Of a DNA stretch of 14,519 nt, positions 7,034 through 14,388 are shown piece after piece (within the stretch, counting starts at the first letter, position 1; each line of letters starts with the position of its first letter). Below the pieces are notes generated by a model. That model ran no database searches. It saw only the letters and a list, made by a program, of their open reading frames with translations, and was not told where the DNA came from. The position numbers and the translations under genes were made by a program. Source of the DNA: JAAFHS01 sp031396505 (GTDB lineage: Bacteria; Pseudomonadota; Alphaproteobacteria; Rhodobacterales; Rhodobacteraceae); NCBI GenBank assembly GCA_031396505.1, contig JANNKX010000161.1, positions 1 through 14,519 of the forward strand, in the 5' to 3' direction.

Positions 7034-8569
7034 TTACCGCGCGCGTTCCGTCGTCGGAGACGCCGTCGACATACCACCAGGCATAACCGTCGGGGTCGAC
7101 CTCAACGCGGAAATCCGGTCGTTCAGAATCGCCTCGGCCGCATGCTTGCCGGAGAGGGCCGCCATCGGCACCCCCGCCCCCGGATGGCACCCGCCCCCCG
7201 CCAGATACAGGCCCGGCAGTGTGGTACGCGCCGTCGGGCGTTGAAAGGTGGCCAGCGTCCCTTCCGGGCTGCGCCCGTAGATCGCGCCCATGGAGGCTGG
7301 AAACAGCTGATTCAGGGTTTTTGGCGTTGTCAGGCATCGGGCTTCGGGTTCCGGATCGAAGGTCAGGCCGAAGCGGGCCAGACGTTGAAAGGTGTTCAGG
7401 CGGCATTTTGCCTCCTCTTCTAGGTGGGGTTTGAGGCCTGCCGGAGCGTTGATAATAATCTCAAACCGTTCGGGGCCAAGGGGCATGTCTGCGGCGCGGT
7501 CTTGGGCGCAGACATAAAGGCTAGGGGCGTCGGGCAACATGCCGCGTCCGATGGGGCCGAATTCGCCCCTGGGGTCTGCAGTGAAAAACACGTTGTGATG
7601 GATCAGGGGAACACCGCTTGGTGTGGCGGCAAAGGCCCAGACATGCGCGGAAAGGCTGCGCGGGGCGGTGGCTTTGGCCGGGACCGCGTCCGTGACGGCA
7701 TTGCCCAACAGACCGCCGGTCAGGGCGGCGGGATCGCCGTTGAAGACGACATGGGTTGCGGGCAGGGTGCCGGTTGCGGTTTGCACGCCGGTGACGCGGC
7801 CACCCTGTTTCAGGATCCGCTGCACGGGCGTGTTCAGCAATATGCGCCCGCCAAGGCGTTCGAACTGCGTGGCAAGGGCGCGCGCAAGGCTGTGCATGCC
7901 GCCTTGTACGGCCCAGACGCCTTGTGCCTCGGCCCGCCAGATGATGGCGAGTACGGCGGGGACGTGGGTCGGCCTGCCACCGACATAGGTGGCATAGCGG
8001 CCAAACAACTGGCGCAGGCGCGGGTCGCGGAAATAGAGGCGCAGCAGGCGGGTAAGGGTCATGCCGGGGATCAGCGCGGGCCAGATTGCGGGGCTGGTGA
8101 TTGCGGCCCGTGCGATGGCGGCAAGATCGGGGTGGGGGGCGTGCATGACGGGGTTGTCAAACGCGAGACGCAGCTTTTCGGCAAGGGTGTCAAAGCGGGC
8201 AAAGGCGCGGCCTTCGCGGGCCCCGGCAAAGGCGGTGATGGCTGCAATATTGGCGGCGCGGTCGGTGTGCAGATCGAGGGTGGAACCGTCGGGCCAGAAA
8301 TGGCGGGCAAGGACGGGTTGCGCAATCAGCGTGATATGATCATCCAGCCGGATGCCGCACAGGGCGAACAGGTCGTCAAACACATGCCGCATGGTCAGCA
8401 CGGTGGGGCCGGTATCAACGGGGCCCGCGACCGAGGCAAGCGCGCGGGCCTTGCCACCGACAGTGCTGTGCGATTCGATCAGCGTGACGGCATGGCCTGC
8501 CGCCTGCAGGCGAATGGCCGCGGCCAAGCCACCCATTCCGGCACCGATGACGATTGTGGCGTTATCCAT
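7034..8569 (-). CDS. crtD: Hydroxyneurosporene 3,4-desaturase (methoxyneurosporene dehydrogenase)
   Basis: CrtD introduces the C3-C4 double bond into 1-hydroxy acyclic carotenoids, after CrtC and before or after CrtF methylation. It is an FAD-dependent paralogue of CrtI, with 511 residues. The N-terminus is MDNATIVIGAGMGGLAAAIR, with the GAGMGG dinucleotide-binding loop at residues 9-14, followed by VGGKARAL and GPTVLTMRHVFDDLFALCG. The C-terminus has GLYLAGGGCHPGAGVPMAALSGKHAAEAIL, the carotenoid-desaturase signature. The last 25 or so residues, rich in Ser, Thr and Pro, lie on DNA that in another frame encodes a conserved-looking crtC N-terminus, so this tail is probably unconstrained. The ATG is 28 bases from the nearer operator of the crtD-crtE control region. 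It is distinguished from crtI by its linkage to crtC and its divergent sequence. Confidence 0.94.
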   Translation of the reverse strand: MDNATIVIGAGMGGLAAAIRLQAAGHAVTLIESHSTVGGKARALASVAGPVDTGPTVLTMRHVFDDLFALCGIRLDDHITLIAQPVLARHFWPDGSTLDLHTDRAANIAAITAFAGAREGRAFARFDTLAEKLRLAFDNPVMHAPHPDLAAIARAAITSPAIWPALIPGMTLTRLLRLYFRDPRLRQLFGRYATYVGGRPTHVPAVLAIIWRAEAQGVWAVQGGMHSLARALATQFERLGGRILLNTPVQRILKQGGRVTGVQTATGTLPATHVVFNGDPAALTGGLLGNAVTDAVPAKATAPRSLSAHVWAFAATPSGVPLIHHNVFFTADPRGEFGPIGRGMLPDAPSLYVCAQDRAADMPLGPERFEIIINAPAGLKPHLEEEAKCRLNTFQRLARFGLTFDPEPEARCLTTPKTLNQLFPASMGAIYGRSPEGTLATFQRPTARTTLPGLYLAGGGCHPGAGVPMAALSGKHAAEAILNDRISALRSTPTVMPGGMSTASPTTERAR

Positions 8570-8597
8570 GCGTCTATGAAGTCCTGTGAAGGCAATC

Positions 8598-8615
8598 TGT
8601 CCAGTCTAATTTACA
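8598..8615. promoter_or_regulatory. PpsR/CrtJ-type operator, crtD side
   Basis: A perfect TGT-N12-ACA palindrome (TGTCCAGTCTAATTTACA) lies 28 bases upstream of the crtD start in the crtD-crtE divergent region. A redox-sensitive repressor bound here would be expected to control the leftward crtD-crtC transcript and, with its partner six bases away, also crtE-crtF. Confidence 0.8.
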
Positions 8616-8621
8616 CCTTTC

Positions 8622-8639
8622 TGTAAGAATAGATTTACA
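8622..8639. promoter_or_regulatory. PpsR/CrtJ-type operator, crtE side
   Basis: A perfect TGT-N12-ACA palindrome (TGTAAGAATAGATTTACA) has symmetry extending to CTGTAA...TTTACAG at 8621-8640. It is separated from the crtD-side site by only six bases (centre distance 24), close to the canonical spacing of paired CrtJ sites. The rest of 8570-8696 holds no gene, and I could not pick convincing -35/-10 boxes there. Confidence 0.8.
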
Positions 8640-8696
8640 GGTGCCGTTGATGGTGCCAGATTGGGCGCAACCAGCCATGACATGCGAGGCGCTGCA

Positions 8697-9578
8697 ATGT
8701 CCCTGAACCACCGGATCGACCTTGCGGTCACTGCAGCGCTTGAATTGGCGGCGGGTGGCGTGGCGCCGCCACGGCTGGCTGCGGCGCTGCCTTATGCGGT
8801 GTTGCCGGGGGGCGCGCGGATCAGGCCGACGATCCTGCTGTCGGTGGCGATGGCGTGTGGCGATGACCGCCCGGCATTGGCGGATGCATCGGCGGCGGCG
8901 CTGGAATTGATCCATTGCGCCAGCCTTGTGCATGATGATCTGCCCGCTTTTGACGATGCCGATATCCGGCGGGGCAAGGCGACAGTGCACCGCGCCTATG
9001 GCGAGCCGTTGGCGGTGCTGACGGGTGACAGCCTGATCATCATGGCGTTCGAGGTGCTGGCGCGGGCGGCGGGCGATACGCCGGTGCGGGCCTTGCAGTT
9101 GATACAGGTTCTGGCGAAACGCACAGGCATGCCGTTTGGCATCTGTGCGGGGCAGGGCTGGGAAAGCGAAACACAGATCGATCTGGCGGCCTATCACCGG
9201 GCCAAGACCGGGGCCTTGTTCATTGCGGCGACGCAGATGGGGGCGATTGCGGCGGGCCAGGAGGCGGAGCCTTGGGAAGAGTTGGGCGCGCGGATCGGTG
9301 AGGCGTTTCAGGTGGCCGATGATCTGCGCGACGCGCTGGAAACGGCGGAACAGATGGGCAAACCGGCAGGGCAGGATGTGCTGCACGGGCGGCCGAACGC
9401 GGTGACGGCGCTGGGTATCGCGGGGGCTGTGGCGCATCTGAAAAACATTTTGGGCGGGGCGATTTCATCGATCCCGTCCTGCCCGGGCGAGGCAATGCTG
9501 GCGCAAATGGTGCGGGCCTATGCACAGAAAATGACGCCGGTGAACCTGACACCGCAAGCGGCACAGGCGGGCAAGTAG
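8697..9578 (+). CDS. crtE: Geranylgeranyl diphosphate synthase
   Basis: CrtE is a trans-prenyltransferase that extends farnesyl diphosphate with isopentenyl diphosphate to C20 GGPP, the precursor of carotenoids and of the bacteriochlorophyll tail. The protein has 293 residues. The first aspartate-rich motif is HDDLPAFDD (Asp 80, 81, 86) within LELIHCASLVHDDLP. The second is FQVADDLRD (Asp 208, 209, 212). GARIRPTILLSVA near the N-terminus and QGWESETQIDLAAYHRAKTG in the middle are typical of the Rhodobacter enzymes. The ATG at 8697 is chosen because GAGG (8686-8689) lies seven bases upstream and MSLNHRIDLAVTAAL matches the usual N-terminus. An in-frame ATG at 8682 and TTG at 8661 would only add unlikely residues. 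The gene is divergent from crtD and one base upstream of crtF. Confidence 0.96.
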   Translation: MSLNHRIDLAVTAALELAAGGVAPPRLAAALPYAVLPGGARIRPTILLSVAMACGDDRPALADASAAALELIHCASLVHDDLPAFDDADIRRGKATVHRAYGEPLAVLTGDSLIIMAFEVLARAAGDTPVRALQLIQVLAKRTGMPFGICAGQGWESETQIDLAAYHRAKTGALFIAATQMGAIAAGQEAEPWEELGARIGEAFQVADDLRDALETAEQMGKPAGQDVLHGRPNAVTALGIAGAVAHLKNILGGAISSIPSCPGEAMLAQMVRAYAQKMTPVNLTPQAAQAGK

Positions 9579-9579
9579 C

Positions 9580-10692
9580 ATGGCTGACGTGCCGATCGGG
9601 GGGCAACCTGCACCCCGGCGCGCGGGGCTGGGTCTTGCGGCACGGCTGGCGTCATCACCGCGTTTCCATACGATTTGTGCGCGTATTCCGGGATTTAAGC
9701 ATATTGCGCGGGCCGAAGGGCGGGCGCTGTTCGGCATCGTGTCGGGGTTTGCGCAAAGCCAAGCCCTGCTTGCCCTTGTGGAATTGCGCGTCCTGCACAG
9801 TTTGGCCGAGGGGCCTGCCACCGTTGACGCACTGGCGCGACACAGTGATCTGGCCCCTGACCGGATGCGCATTTTGCTGCAGGCGGGGGCGGCGCTGCGG
9901 CTGCTGCATCACAAGGGGGATGCCTGGCATTTGTCGGCGCGCGGGGCGGCCTTTCTGACGGTGCCGGGGCTGGAGGCGATGGTGCGTCATCACGGTGCGT
10001 TCTACCGTGACATGGCCGATCCGGTGGCGTTGCTGCGGGGCGACGGGCAGACCGAACTGGCGCAATTCTGGCCCTATGTCTTTGGCGCGCACGGGGCGAC
10101 GGACCCGGGCGTGACGGGGATGTATTCGGGGTTGATGGCGGACAGTCAGGGGCTGGTGGCCAGCGATACGCTGGGGCTGGTGGATTTTCGGGGTATCCGG
10201 CATCTGATGGATGTGGGCGGCGGGACGGGGGCATTTTTGCGCGCGGTGGGTGCGGCGCATCCGCACCTGCGGATGACGCTGTTTGATCTGCCCGCCGTCG
10301 TGGCGGGCGCGCAGGGGCTGGGGCCGCAAGTGACGGCGCATGCGGGCAGTTTTCGGGATGATCCGCTGCCTGTGGGTGCCGATGCCATCAGCCTTGTGCG
10401 GGTGTTGTATGACCATGCCGATTCGACGGTGGCGGCGCTGTTGGCCAAGGTGCATGCGGCCTTGCCGCCGGGGGGGCGGCTGATCGTGTCTGAACCGATG
10501 TCAGGGGGGGCCAAGCCCGACCCCGCAACAGACGTGTACTTTGCACTTTACACATTGGCGATGCAGACGGGGCGCACGCGATCTGCGGCCGAAATCGCCG
10601 AAATGCTGCGTAAAGCCGGGTTTTCACGCATTTCCCTCCGCCCCGGTTTTCGGTCATTTGTCACGAGCGTGGTCGAGGCGACAAAGGACTAG
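9580..10692 (+). CDS. crtF: Demethylspheroidene (hydroxyneurosporene) O-methyltransferase
   Basis: CrtF methylates the tertiary C1 hydroxyl made by CrtC, using S-adenosylmethionine, to give the methoxy group of spheroidene. It has 370 residues. About residues 45-170 form a dimerisation and winged-helix region (SGFAQSQALLALVELRVLHSLAEGPATVDALA, LAPDRMRILLQAGAALRLL). A class I SAM-binding Rossmann fold follows, with LMDVGGGTG at residues 209-217, then LRMTLFDLPAVV and PGGRLIVSEPM. This is the plant-type O-methyltransferase-2 architecture. The ATG lies one base after the crtE stop, so the pair is almost certainly co-transcribed from the crtE promoter. The 117-base gap that follows contains the bchC operators, but bchC may also be reached by read-through from crtEF, as shown in Rhodobacter. 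Confidence 0.95.
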   Translation: MADVPIGGQPAPRRAGLGLAARLASSPRFHTICARIPGFKHIARAEGRALFGIVSGFAQSQALLALVELRVLHSLAEGPATVDALARHSDLAPDRMRILLQAGAALRLLHHKGDAWHLSARGAAFLTVPGLEAMVRHHGAFYRDMADPVALLRGDGQTELAQFWPYVFGAHGATDPGVTGMYSGLMADSQGLVASDTLGLVDFRGIRHLMDVGGGTGAFLRAVGAAHPHLRMTLFDLPAVVAGAQGLGPQVTAHAGSFRDDPLPVGADAISLVRVLYDHADSTVAALLAKVHAALPPGGRLIVSEPMSGGAKPDPATDVYFALYTLAMQTGRTRSAAEIAEMLRKAGFSRISLRPGFRSFVTSVVEATKD

Positions 10693-10700
10693 GCGCAAAC

Positions 10701-10718
10701 TGTCTATTTTGATTGACA
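10701..10718. promoter_or_regulatory. PpsR/CrtJ-type operator 1 of the bchC promoter
   Basis: A perfect TGT-N12-ACA palindrome (TGTCTATTTTGATTGACA). Its right half is also a consensus -35 hexamer, TTGACA, at 10713-10718. Repressor binding here would directly block RNA polymerase. Confidence 0.85.
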
Positions 10719-10740
10719 GTTTTGTTTGTCAGGCTAAACT
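10713..10740 (+). promoter_or_regulatory. bchC (bchCXYZ) promoter
   Basis: A perfect TTGACA -35 (10713-10718) and a TAAACT -10 candidate (10735-10740) are 16 bases apart. Each box lies inside one of two PpsR-type palindromes. Transcription would start near 10747, leaving an untranslated leader of about 60 bases before the bchC GTG. This layout corresponds to the well-known Rhodobacter capsulatus bchC promoter. Confidence 0.65.
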
Positions 10741-10744
10741 TACA
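10727..10744. promoter_or_regulatory. PpsR/CrtJ-type operator 2 of the bchC promoter
   Basis: A perfect TGT-N12-ACA palindrome (TGTCAGGCTAAACTTACA) lies exactly eight bases after operator 1, the spacing known from R. capsulatus bchC, where CrtJ binds the pair cooperatively. It covers the -10 candidate. Confidence 0.85.
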
Positions 10745-10809
10745 CCAAGGCGAATGAGACAGTCTCTTGCATCGACAAGAACGCGCATGACGCCGCCGGG
10801 GGGACTTCT

Positions 10810-11751
10810 GTGCAAACAACTGCCGTCATCTTGTCAGGGCCACAGCAGCTATCGCTGCAGTCCCTTGGCCTGACGCTTCCCGGCGCGGGCGACATCGTGG
10901 TGGAAATCGCGCATTCGGGAATTTCGACCGGAACGGAAAAACTGTTCTGGTCCGGGACGATGCCGCCCTTTCCTGGCATGGGATATCCGCTGGTGCCCGG
11001 CTATGAGGCCGCAGGCGAAGTGGTCGAGGCGGCCCCCGAAACGGGGTTCCGTCCGGGCGACTGGGTTTTTGTTCCGGGTGCCAACTGCTTTGCCGACAAC
11101 GTGCGCGGATTGTTTGGCGCGGCCTCGCGCCATCTGGTGACACCTGCCGCCCGTGTGACACGAATCGACGCAGGCCTTCAGGCGGAAGGTGCGCTGCTGG
11201 CGCTGGCTGCGACCGCGCGGCATGCGATTGCGGGGTTCAATACGGCACTGCCCGATCTGATTGTGGGGCATGGCACCTTGGGTCGGTTGCTGGCGCGGTT
11301 GACGATTGCGGCGGGCGGCTGCCCCACGGTATGGGAAATCAATCCTGCGCGCCGCAGCGGTGCCACGGGGTACGATGTGATCGACCCCGAGACCGATCCG
11401 CGTCGGGATTACCGCGCGATCTATGATGCATCGGGCGCTGTTGGTCTGATTGACACGCTGGTGCGGCGTCTGGCGAAGGGCGGCGAGATCGTTCTGGCGG
11501 GGTTCTATACCGACCCGGTCGCCTTTGCCTATCCGCCCGCCTTTATGAAAGAGGCGCGGTTTCGCATCGCGGCGGAATGGGCACCCGATGACATGGTCGC
11601 CACGCGGACCCTGATTGAATCCGGTGCCCTGAGCCTCGCGGGTCTGATCACCCACAGGTGCGCCGCGGTTGATGCGACTGCCGCATATGAAACCGCGTTT
11701 ACCGACCCTGACTGTTTGAAAATGATCCTCGACTGGAAGGCCACCGCATGA
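10810..11751 (+). CDS. bchC: 3-hydroxyethyl bacteriochlorophyllide a dehydrogenase
   Basis: BchC oxidises the C3 hydroxyethyl side chain to the acetyl group of bacteriochlorophyllide a, near the end of the pathway. It has 313 residues and belongs to the medium-chain dehydrogenase-like superfamily. The N-terminal GroES-like part carries IAHSGISTGTEKLFWSGTMPPFPGMGYPLVPGYEAAGEVVE. A Rossmann domain follows with the nucleotide loop GHGTLG at residues 153-158. The start is a GTG at 10810 preceded by a G-run (10797-10802). It gives MQTTAVILSGPQQLSLQ as the N-terminus. The stop overlaps the bchX ATG (ATGA). It is the first gene of bchCXYZ, behind a promoter with two PpsR/CrtJ-type operators. Confidence 0.95.
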   Translation: MQTTAVILSGPQQLSLQSLGLTLPGAGDIVVEIAHSGISTGTEKLFWSGTMPPFPGMGYPLVPGYEAAGEVVEAAPETGFRPGDWVFVPGANCFADNVRGLFGAASRHLVTPAARVTRIDAGLQAEGALLALAATARHAIAGFNTALPDLIVGHGTLGRLLARLTIAAGGCPTVWEINPARRSGATGYDVIDPETDPRRDYRAIYDASGAVGLIDTLVRRLAKGGEIVLAGFYTDPVAFAYPPAFMKEARFRIAAEWAPDDMVATRTLIESGALSLAGLITHRCAAVDATAAYETAFTDPDCLKMILDWKATA

Positions 11752-12752
11752 CGCTTGATATTCCAAATCTCAAGGACTTTGACGCCCGCCTGCGTGACGA
11801 GGCGCATGAGGAGCCGACGTTGGAAATCCCGCAGGGGGAGCCGACGAAGAAGACGCAAATCATTGCAATCTATGGCAAAGGTGGGATCGGCAAGTCGTTC
11901 ACGCTGGCCAACCTGAGCCACATGATGGCCGAAATGGGCAAGCGTGTGCTGCTGATCGGCTGTGATCCGAAGTCGGATACGACTTCGCTTTTGTTCGGCG
12001 GCAAGGCCTGCCCGACGATCATCGAGACATCGACCCGCAAGAAACTGGCGGGCGAGGAAGTGAAGATCGGCGATGTCTGCTTCAAGCGTGGCGGCGTGTT
12101 CGCGATGGAACTGGGCGGGCCTGAAGTCGGTCGCGGCTGCGGCGGGCGCGGGATCATTCACGGGTTTGAATTGCTCGAAAAGCTGGGGTTCCATGACTGG
12201 GATTTTGACTATGTCCTGCTTGATTTTCTGGGCGACGTGGTCTGCGGCGGCTTTGGTCTGCCGATTGCCCGCGACATGGCGCAGAAGGTGATCCTGGTCG
12301 CCTCGAACGACCTGCAATCGCTGTATGTGGCCAATAACGTGTGTTCGGCGGTGGAATACTTCCGCAAGCTGGGCGGCAATGTGGGTATCGCAGGTCTGGT
12401 GATCAACAAGGACGACGGGACGGGCGAGGCTGCGGCATTCGCCGAAGTGGCGGGGATTCCGGTGCTGGCATCAATTCCGCAGAACGATGATCTGCGCAAG
12501 AAAAGCGCCAACTATCAGATCGTTGGCAGTTATGAATCCGAATGGGGCCCTCTGTTTGCAGCTCTTGGTGACGCGGTTGCAATCGCCCCACCGGTGCGGC
12601 CAAAACCGCTGACGCAGGATGGACTGCTGGCGCTGTTCGATGCCGAAACGACCGGCGCGAATTTCGTTCTGACGCCCGCCACCGACATGGACATGCGCGG
12701 CAAGAACGCGGTGGTGAAGCCATCTTTGGAAGTGGTGTATGACAATGCTTGA
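11748..12752 (+). CDS. bchX: Chlorophyllide a reductase iron protein, subunit X
   Basis: BchX is the nitrogenase-iron-protein-like ATPase (NifH/BchL family) that passes electrons to BchYZ. The complex reduces the C7-C8 double bond of the chlorin ring to make a bacteriochlorin. The protein has 334 residues. The P-loop is GKGGIGKS at residues 43-50, followed by LLIGCDPKSDTTSLLFGG. The two cysteines that bridge the [4Fe-4S] cluster across the homodimer are Cys131 in GRGCGGRG and Cys166 in DVVCGGFGLP. The roughly 35-residue N-terminal extension before the P-loop domain is normal for BchX and separates it from the shorter BchL. GGAAGG (11735-11740) lies seven bases before the ATG, which overlaps the bchC stop. 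Confidence 0.97.
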   Translation: MTLDIPNLKDFDARLRDEAHEEPTLEIPQGEPTKKTQIIAIYGKGGIGKSFTLANLSHMMAEMGKRVLLIGCDPKSDTTSLLFGGKACPTIIETSTRKKLAGEEVKIGDVCFKRGGVFAMELGGPEVGRGCGGRGIIHGFELLEKLGFHDWDFDYVLLDFLGDVVCGGFGLPIARDMAQKVILVASNDLQSLYVANNVCSAVEYFRKLGGNVGIAGLVINKDDGTGEAAAFAEVAGIPVLASIPQNDDLRKKSANYQIVGSYESEWGPLFAALGDAVAIAPPVRPKPLTQDGLLALFDAETTGANFVLTPATDMDMRGKNAVVKPSLEVVYDNA

Positions 12753-12810
12753 TCTGGAAACCCTGCGCAAACTCGATGAAGCGCTGGCCCGCCTGAAGGC
12801 GGCCAAGTGA
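12739..12810 (+). CDS. Candidate small ORF bridging bchX and bchY (23 residues)
   Basis: A short frame reads MTMLDLETLRKLDEALARLKAAK. Its ATG (12739) lies inside the end of bchX, 14 bases before the bchX stop, with GGAAG (12728-12732) six bases upstream. Its TGA (12808-12810) overlaps the bchY GTG as GTGA. It therefore occupies the whole 54-base gap and would carry ribosomes from bchX to bchY. The peptide is charged, with regularly spaced leucines (4, 6, 9, 12, 16, 19), so it could form an amphipathic helix. A second in-frame ATG (12745) is possible. I do not recognise it. It may be a real microprotein, a translational-coupling leader, or a chance frame; sequence alone cannot decide. Confidence 0.4.
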   Translation: MTMLDLETLRKLDEALARLKAAK

Positions 12811-14321
12811 GCGCTGACGCATCATATGACGGCGTTCCCGTGACGGATGGCGCAGGCTGCCATGCCGGGGCCGCGACGATGGAGGCTGCGGCCCGTGCGG
12901 CAGGCAATTCGGAACTGCTGGACGGATTTGCGCGCGATTACCCGCAAGGCCCGCATGACAAGCCGCAGTCGATGTGCCCGGCGTTCGGGTCATTGCGGGT
13001 AGGCTTGCGGATGCGGCGGGTGGCAACGGTGCTGTCTGGTTCTGCCTGCTGTGTTTATGGTTTGACGTTTGTGTCGCATTTCTATGGTGCGCGAAGGTCT
13101 GTGGGTTATGTGCCGTTCAATTCGGAAAGCCTCGTCACGGGCAAGCTGTTTGAAGACATTCGCGATGCGGTGCATGAATTGGCAGACCCGGATCGCTATG
13201 ATGCCATCGTCGTAACAAACCTTTGCGTTCCAACGGCTTCGGGTGTGCCGTTGAAGTTGCTGCCATCGGAAATCAACGGCGTGCGGATCGTTGGCATCGA
13301 TGTACCGGGGTTCGGGGTGCCGACCCATGCGGAAGCCAAGGATGTGCTGGCGGGGGCGATGCTGAAATACGCGCGTGCCGAGGTTGAGGCAGGCCCGGTT
13401 CAGGCCCCCGAACGCGGGCGGTCTGATCGCCCGACAGTGGCCCTGCTGGGCGAAATGTTCCCGGCGGACCCGATGATGATTGGCGCGATGCTGGCCCCGA
13501 TGGGCCTTGCTGCGGGGCCGGTGGTGCCCTGCCGCGAATGGCGGGAGTTGTATGCGGCCCTTGATTGCGGTGTCGTGGCCGCGATCCACCCGTTCTACAC
13601 CGCGTCGATCCGCGAGTTTCAGACGGCGGGGCGGACCATCGTGGGATCGGGCCCGGTGGGTCATGACGGCACGGCGGAGTGGATGAAGAACATCGGCGAA
13701 GCCTATGGTATCGCTGGTGAAAAAATTGCAGCAGCGCAGAACGCGTTTCTGCCGGCGATCAAGGCCGCACTTGAAGGCTCCCGCGTGAACGGGCGGATCA
13801 CGCTGTCAGGCTATGAAGGGTCTGAATTGCTGGTGGCGCGTCTGTTGATCGAAAGCGGGGCGGATGTGCCTTACGTCGGCACGGCCTGCGCGCGCAATCA
13901 ATGGTCGGATGCGGACCGCGAATGGCTTGAGGCGCGCGGCGTGGCGGTGAAATTCCGCGCGTCGCTGCAAGATGACTGTGCGGCGATGGAAGGGTTCAGC
14001 CCGGACCTTGCCGTGGGGACCACCCCTGTGGTGCAAAAGGCAAAAGAGCTGGGGATTCCAGCGCTTTACTTTACGAACCTCATCTCGGCGCGGCCCTTGA
14101 TGGGGCCAGCGGGAGCGGGGTCGTTGCAGCAGGTGGTCAACGCGGCCATCGGCAATCAGGTCCGCATGACGAAGATGAAGGGGTTTTTTGAAGGCGTTGG
14201 GCGCGACGATACGGCGGGCATCTGGGAAGGTGCGCCGAATCTGCGGCCGGACTTCCGTGCGGCGCATCAGAAGAAGCTCGACAAGGCCGCGAAGGCCGCT
14301 GCGGCGGAGCAGATGATATGA
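12807..14321 (+). CDS. bchY: Chlorophyllide a reductase subunit Y
   Basis: BchY is one half of the nitrogenase MoFe-like catalytic BchYZ heterotetramer, which binds chlorophyllide and a [4Fe-4S] cluster. The protein has 504 residues. Cysteines in conserved settings are Cys57 (QSMCPAFGSLRVGLRMRR), Cys81 and Cys82 (GSACCVYGLTF) and Cys140 (TNLCVPTASGVPL). YVPFNSESLVTGKLFEDI, VDVPGFGVPTHAEAKDVLAGAML-like and LYFTNLISARPLMGPAGAGSL segments are characteristic. The GTG start at 12807 has GAAGG (12795-12799) seven bases upstream. The N-terminus before GCHAGAATMEAA is about 16 residues and variable in the family. A later ATG (residue 25) would remove GCHAGA, which looks family-like, so the GTG is preferred. 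It is separated from bchX by the candidate small ORF. Confidence 0.96.
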   Translation: MSADASYDGVPVTDGAGCHAGAATMEAAARAAGNSELLDGFARDYPQGPHDKPQSMCPAFGSLRVGLRMRRVATVLSGSACCVYGLTFVSHFYGARRSVGYVPFNSESLVTGKLFEDIRDAVHELADPDRYDAIVVTNLCVPTASGVPLKLLPSEINGVRIVGIDVPGFGVPTHAEAKDVLAGAMLKYARAEVEAGPVQAPERGRSDRPTVALLGEMFPADPMMIGAMLAPMGLAAGPVVPCREWRELYAALDCGVVAAIHPFYTASIREFQTAGRTIVGSGPVGHDGTAEWMKNIGEAYGIAGEKIAAAQNAFLPAIKAALEGSRVNGRITLSGYEGSELLVARLLIESGADVPYVGTACARNQWSDADREWLEARGVAVKFRASLQDDCAAMEGFSPDLAVGTTPVVQKAKELGIPALYFTNLISARPLMGPAGAGSLQQVVNAAIGNQVRMTKMKGFFEGVGRDDTAGIWEGAPNLRPDFRAAHQKKLDKAAKAAAAEQMI

Positions 14322-14354
14322 TCTTCATTGCGTCTTCATTCCGTCTTTATTCCG
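14322..14354 (+). repeat. Three 11-base tandem repeats in the bchY-bchZ gap
   Basis: Immediately after the bchY stop three units follow without spacing: TCTTCATTGCG, TCTTCATTCCG and TCTTTATTCCG. Neighbouring units differ at one position each. The block fills half of the 67-base gap. The gap holds no other gene. Confidence 0.75.
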
Positions 14355-14364
14355 TAGAGACGCA
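14329..14364 (+). other. Possible intercistronic RNA hairpin before bchZ
   Basis: TGCGTCT (14329-14335) is the exact complement of AGACGCA (14358-14364), with 22 bases between. The same 3' arm can instead pair five bases with CGTCT in the second repeat unit (14342-14346), giving a tighter loop of 11. The structure ends 24 bases before the bchZ ATG. It lacks the T-run of a terminator, so stabilisation or translational tuning is more likely, if it forms at all. Confidence 0.35.
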
Positions 14365-14388
14365 TTTCCCTGCAACGGGGGGTGCGGC

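Noticed and set aside
7424..8626. 400-codon plus-strand frame antisense to crtD
   Set aside because: A Gly-rich shadow of the crtD frame; it runs through the crtD-crtE operators and resembles no protein family.
8661..8696. Longer crtE start at TTG 8661 or ATG 8682
   Set aside because: The ATG at 8697 has the better-placed GAGG and gives the family-like N-terminus.
10723..10740. Alternative TGT-N12-ACA register in the bchC promoter
   Set aside because: The right half reads ACT; the register starting at 10727 is perfect.
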